Of a stretch of DNA of 64,000 nucleotides, positions 61,820 through 64,000 are shown in pieces. The stretch lies in assembly GCF_030531065.1 (NCBI RefSeq), contig NZ_JAUNOQ010000001.1:186001-250000 (forward strand), written 5' to 3'. Position 1 is the stretch's first letter. Each line of letters opens with the position of its first letter. The DNA comes from Phascolarctobacterium sp. GTDB lineage: Bacteria > Bacillota > Negativicutes > Acidaminococcales > Acidaminococcaceae. Under the pieces are notes generated by a model that was not told where the DNA came from, made no database searches, and worked only from the letters and a program-made list of their open reading frames with translations. The position numbers and the translations under genes are program-made.

Positions 61820-62833
61820 TTGAAAAAAATACATCCCTTGGTGTTTAGGCTGCACCGGACGCTGCAAAAATTTTTGCGGCGGGACGGGCATTATCTTTTA
61901 GCTGTCAGCGGCGGCGCGGACAGCATGGCTTTGGCCTGCGCCTGCGCTGTTTTGCAAAGCGAAGGCTGGGGCCGTTACAGCGTGTGCCATGTGGAGCACG
62001 GCCTGCGCGGGCAGGAAGCGCTGGAGGACATGGCCTGGGTACAGCAGTTCTGCGTTCGGCGATGTTTGCCCTGCTGCGTGCGTCATGTGGACGTACTTGC
62101 TGAGGCTACCTCTCTGCATCTGTCCGTAGAGGCGGCGGCCAGAAGCCTGCGGTACGGCGCGCTGCGGGAGGTGCTGGCGCAAACGGGCGCGGAGGCTATA
62201 GTCACGGCTCACAACAGCGACGACCAGGCGGAAACGGTGCTGCTGCGCTTGCTGCGCGGCGCGGGTACCGGGGGCCTGGGGGGCATCCGACATGTAACTT
62301 CTTTGGCAATAAGGCCGTTCTTGGACTTTAGCCACGAACAGCTTATGGAATATTGCCGCCTGCAGGGCGTAGCCTATTGCCACGACAGCAGCAACGACGA
62401 CCTGCGTTATACGCGCAACCGCGTGCGGCATCAGTTGTTGCCGCTGCTGGAGCAGGATTTTAACTGCGAGGTGCGCACGGCGCTGACGCGGACGGCGCGG
62501 CTGTTACAGGAGGATGAAGACTTTTTGGCGCGGGCTGCGGATGAACTTTATAAAGCCTGCCTGGCGCAGGACGAGGACGCGCAGGCGCGTTTGCTGGCGG
62601 AGCCGCTTATTCAGGCGGAGTCTGCTTTGCGCAAGCGGGCGCTACGGCGCGCTTATTTTGCCGTTGCGGGGCGCGAGCTGGATTATGAGCGCACGGAAGC
62701 GCTGGATAAATTGCTACTGACCAAACGCGGCGGCAGCGTTTTGCAGTTGCCGGGCGGCGTGCAGGCCGTGTATCGCGACAAAAGCCTCGCGTTTACTAAT
62801 GTAAAAATAATTAAGCAGGATAAAATACTTTAA
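61820..62833 (+). CDS. tilS: tRNA(Ile)-lysidine synthase
   Basis: 337 residues from TTG 61820, with GAGGAGGGAAG upstream; a longer start at 61784 is rejected because the ribosome binding site would be internal. The PP-loop LLAVSGGADSMALACACAV binds ATP, followed by VCHVEHGLRGQEALED and TAHNSDDQAETVLLRLLRGAG. A C-terminal part is present but short of the longest TilS forms. It converts C34 of tRNA-Ile to lysidine so that it reads AUA. hpt follows after 13 bases. Confidence 0.94.
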   Translation: MKKIHPLVFRLHRTLQKFLRRDGHYLLAVSGGADSMALACACAVLQSEGWGRYSVCHVEHGLRGQEALEDMAWVQQFCVRRCLPCCVRHVDVLAEATSLHLSVEAAARSLRYGALREVLAQTGAEAIVTAHNSDDQAETVLLRLLRGAGTGGLGGIRHVTSLAIRPFLDFSHEQLMEYCRLQGVAYCHDSSNDDLRYTRNRVRHQLLPLLEQDFNCEVRTALTRTARLLQEDEDFLARAADELYKACLAQDEDAQARLLAEPLIQAESALRKRALRRAYFAVAGRELDYERTEALDKLLLTKRGGSVLQLPGGVQAVYRDKSLAFTNVKIIKQDKIL

Positions 62834-62846
62834 GGAGTTTTAAAAC

Positions 62847-63389
62847 ATGCATGACGATATTAAAACTATTTTGCTGACCCAAGAACAGATTGCCGCCCGC
62901 GTGCAGGAAATGGGACGTCAGATTACCGAGGACTATCAGGGGCGGGAGCTGATTGTAGTCGTGCTGCTGAAAGGAGCGGCCTGGTTCGCTACCGATTTGA
63001 CCAGGGCTATAGATATGCCGGTGCGCGTTGATTTTATGGTAGCTTCTTCCTACGGCAACGGCACCAGCACCAGCGGCAATGTTAAGGTTAAGCTGGATAT
63101 CAGCGAAAATATTGCGGGTAAGGACGTGCTTTTGGTAGACGACATTATTGATAGCGGAGTTACCTTCGCGGCTATCGGCGCTATGCTGCGCCAATGCAAA
63201 CCAGCTACGTTGAAAACCGTAGCGCTGTGCGATAAGGCGGAACGCCGCGTCAACGGGTTGGAGGCCGATTACGTGGGCTTTAAAATCCCCGACGAATTTG
63301 TAGTAGGATACGGCCTGGATTACGCCGGTGATTACCGTAACCTGCCCTATATCGGCGTGTTGAAGCCTGCGGTTTACGCCAGAAAATAA
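62847..63389 (+). CDS. hpt: Hypoxanthine phosphoribosyltransferase
   Basis: 180 residues. The PRPP loop KDVLLVDDIIDSGVTFAAIG and the N-terminal LTQEQIAARVQEMGRQITED identify HPRT. DYVGFKIPDEFVVGYGLDYA carries the purine-binding part. It salvages hypoxanthine and guanine to IMP and GMP. AAGGAG lies nine bases before the ATG. The order tilS-hpt-ftsH is almost universal in Firmicutes. Confidence 0.97.
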   Translation: MHDDIKTILLTQEQIAARVQEMGRQITEDYQGRELIVVVLLKGAAWFATDLTRAIDMPVRVDFMVASSYGNGTSTSGNVKVKLDISENIAGKDVLLVDDIIDSGVTFAAIGAMLRQCKPATLKTVALCDKAERRVNGLEADYVGFKIPDEFVVGYGLDYAGDYRNLPYIGVLKPAVYARK

Positions 63390-63471
63390 AAAGCCTGCGA
63401 AAATAGTTGCTTGATTATGCTTCCTATAATATAATAAAATATTATCGGTTAAGTGGAAGGAGGATACGTGC

Positions 63472-64000
63472 TTGAATAAATTTTTTAAGAACGTACTTTT
63501 TTATCTGCTGATAATCATGGTAATCATCTGGATGTTTGATTTCTATAACGAAAAAGGCGTGAAGCCTGCGGATATAAGCTATACCAGCTTCCTGCAGCAT
63601 GTGCAGCAGGAGGAAATCAAGCAGGTCAAGATAGTTGATAATGTTATCAGCGGCAAATTAAAGGATGGCCAGGAATTTTCTACGGTTGCGCCTAACGACA
63701 GCAAGCTGGTGGAAAAGCTGGAAGCCAAGAATGTGGATATTAAAGCCGAGCTGCCGCCGCAGCCACCATGGTGGATGAGCATTTTGAGCAGCCTGCTGCC
63801 CATGCTGATCATCGTCGGCCTGTGGTTCATGATGATGAACCAGAGTGGAGCCGGAGGCGGCAAGGTGATGAATTTTGGCAAGAGCCGCGCCCGCCGTTAC
63901 GACGAGGATAAGGTAAAGATTACCTTTAAGGATGTGGCGGGAGCCGAAGAAGCCAAGCAGGAGCTTGAAGAAGTAGTAGAATTTTTAAAGAGCCCGCAGA
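63472..64000 (+). CDS. ftsH: ATP-dependent zinc metalloprotease FtsH (N-terminal part, cut by window edge)
   Basis: Starts at TTG 63472 with GGAAGGAGGA about seven bases upstream and stays open to the window end (176 codons). The first membrane helix is VLFYLLIIMVIIWMFDF. A periplasmic domain begins ISYTSFLQHVQQEEIKQVKI. The second helix is ILSSLLPMLIIVGLWFMMM. The AAA+ part begins VKITFKDVAGAEEAKQELEE, diagnostic for FtsH. The ATPase and zinc sites lie beyond the window. It degrades membrane and regulatory proteins. Confidence 0.96.
   Translation, partial: MNKFFKNVLFYLLIIMVIIWMFDFYNEKGVKPADISYTSFLQHVQQEEIKQVKIVDNVISGKLKDGQEFSTVAPNDSKLVEKLEAKNVDIKAELPPQPPWWMSILSSLLPMLIIVGLWFMMMNQSGAGGGKVMNFGKSRARRYDEDKVKITFKDVAGAEEAKQELEEVVEFLKSPQ

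Overview
The window is a chromosomal segment from a Gram-negative-type Firmicute (class Negativicutes). This rests on two outer-membrane porins that begin with an SLH domain and end in a C-terminal aromatic residue, combined with Firmicute gene order and tRNA/SRP features. The porin N-terminus, the sodium/proline symporter, the 2-hydroxyacid oxidase paralogues and the absence of sporulation genes fit Acidaminococcales (for example a Phascolarctobacterium relative); that genus-level placement is inference. Almost everything is ordinary chromosomal housekeeping, with one AT-rich accessory island near 29.2-31.7 kb.

Layout: 1-3.9 kb holds three tandem FAD-linked oxidases (GlcD family; the first is cut by the window edge), followed by an XRE regulator and a tandem universal stress protein. 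5.6-6.0 kb encodes tRNA-Ser(GGA) and the small SRP RNA. 6.3-7.9 kb is porin 1 behind a long structured leader. 7.97-8.27 kb is a compact type I toxin-antitoxin candidate (25-residue hydrophobic peptide with an antisense RNA). 8.4-10.5 kb (minus) holds DUF523, tcdA and an adaptor-like lipoprotein. 10.8-16.1 kb holds a radical SAM protein, an NlpC/P60 hydrolase, an AAA+/Fis regulator lacking the GAFTGA loop, and an M23 protein with an unusual 11-residue-repeat extension. 16.3-21.4 kb (minus) is an ABC importer with one lipoprotein receptor, one fused permease and two different ATPases. 21.6-29.1 kb holds a cold-shock protein, trmB, ftsW, a PASTA-bearing PBP, fhs, a divergent folD and a VanZ-like protein.

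The island at 29.2-31.7 kb contains a RelB/RelE-type toxin-antitoxin pair with a repeat operator, an ISL3-like insertion sequence, a truncated-looking small ORF and a DUF2188 gene. 31.9-35.5 kb (minus) holds a periplasmic protein, porin 2 (leader related to that of porin 1), a LysR regulator and tRNA-Gly(CCC). After a second tiny hydrophobic ORF, a DUF554 protein and a DUF3298 protein, 37.4-45.4 kb (minus) carries the conserved Firmicute block dCMP deaminase-upp-glyA-DUF436-rpiB-sua5-prmC-prfA-DUF1385-rpmE, then putP. 47.3-64 kb (plus) carries DUF1934-argS, pyrG, sppA, a Yip1 protein, glpX and the block mfd-spoVB-mazG-hup-divIC-S1-tilS-hpt-ftsH (ftsH runs off the end). This last block is the B. 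subtilis mfd-to-ftsH order with the sporulation-specific members absent.

Functionally the window joins one-carbon metabolism (glyA, fhs, folD), translation and tRNA modification (prfA, prmC, sua5, trmB, tcdA, tilS, argS, rpmE), nucleotide salvage (upp, hpt, dCMP deaminase, pyrG) and envelope biogenesis. The observations most worth a second look are the paired porin leader RNAs, the tiny antisense-regulated peptide, the regulator without a sigma-54 contact loop, the M23 protein with hendecad repeats and the FolD homologue lacking its usual catalytic residues.
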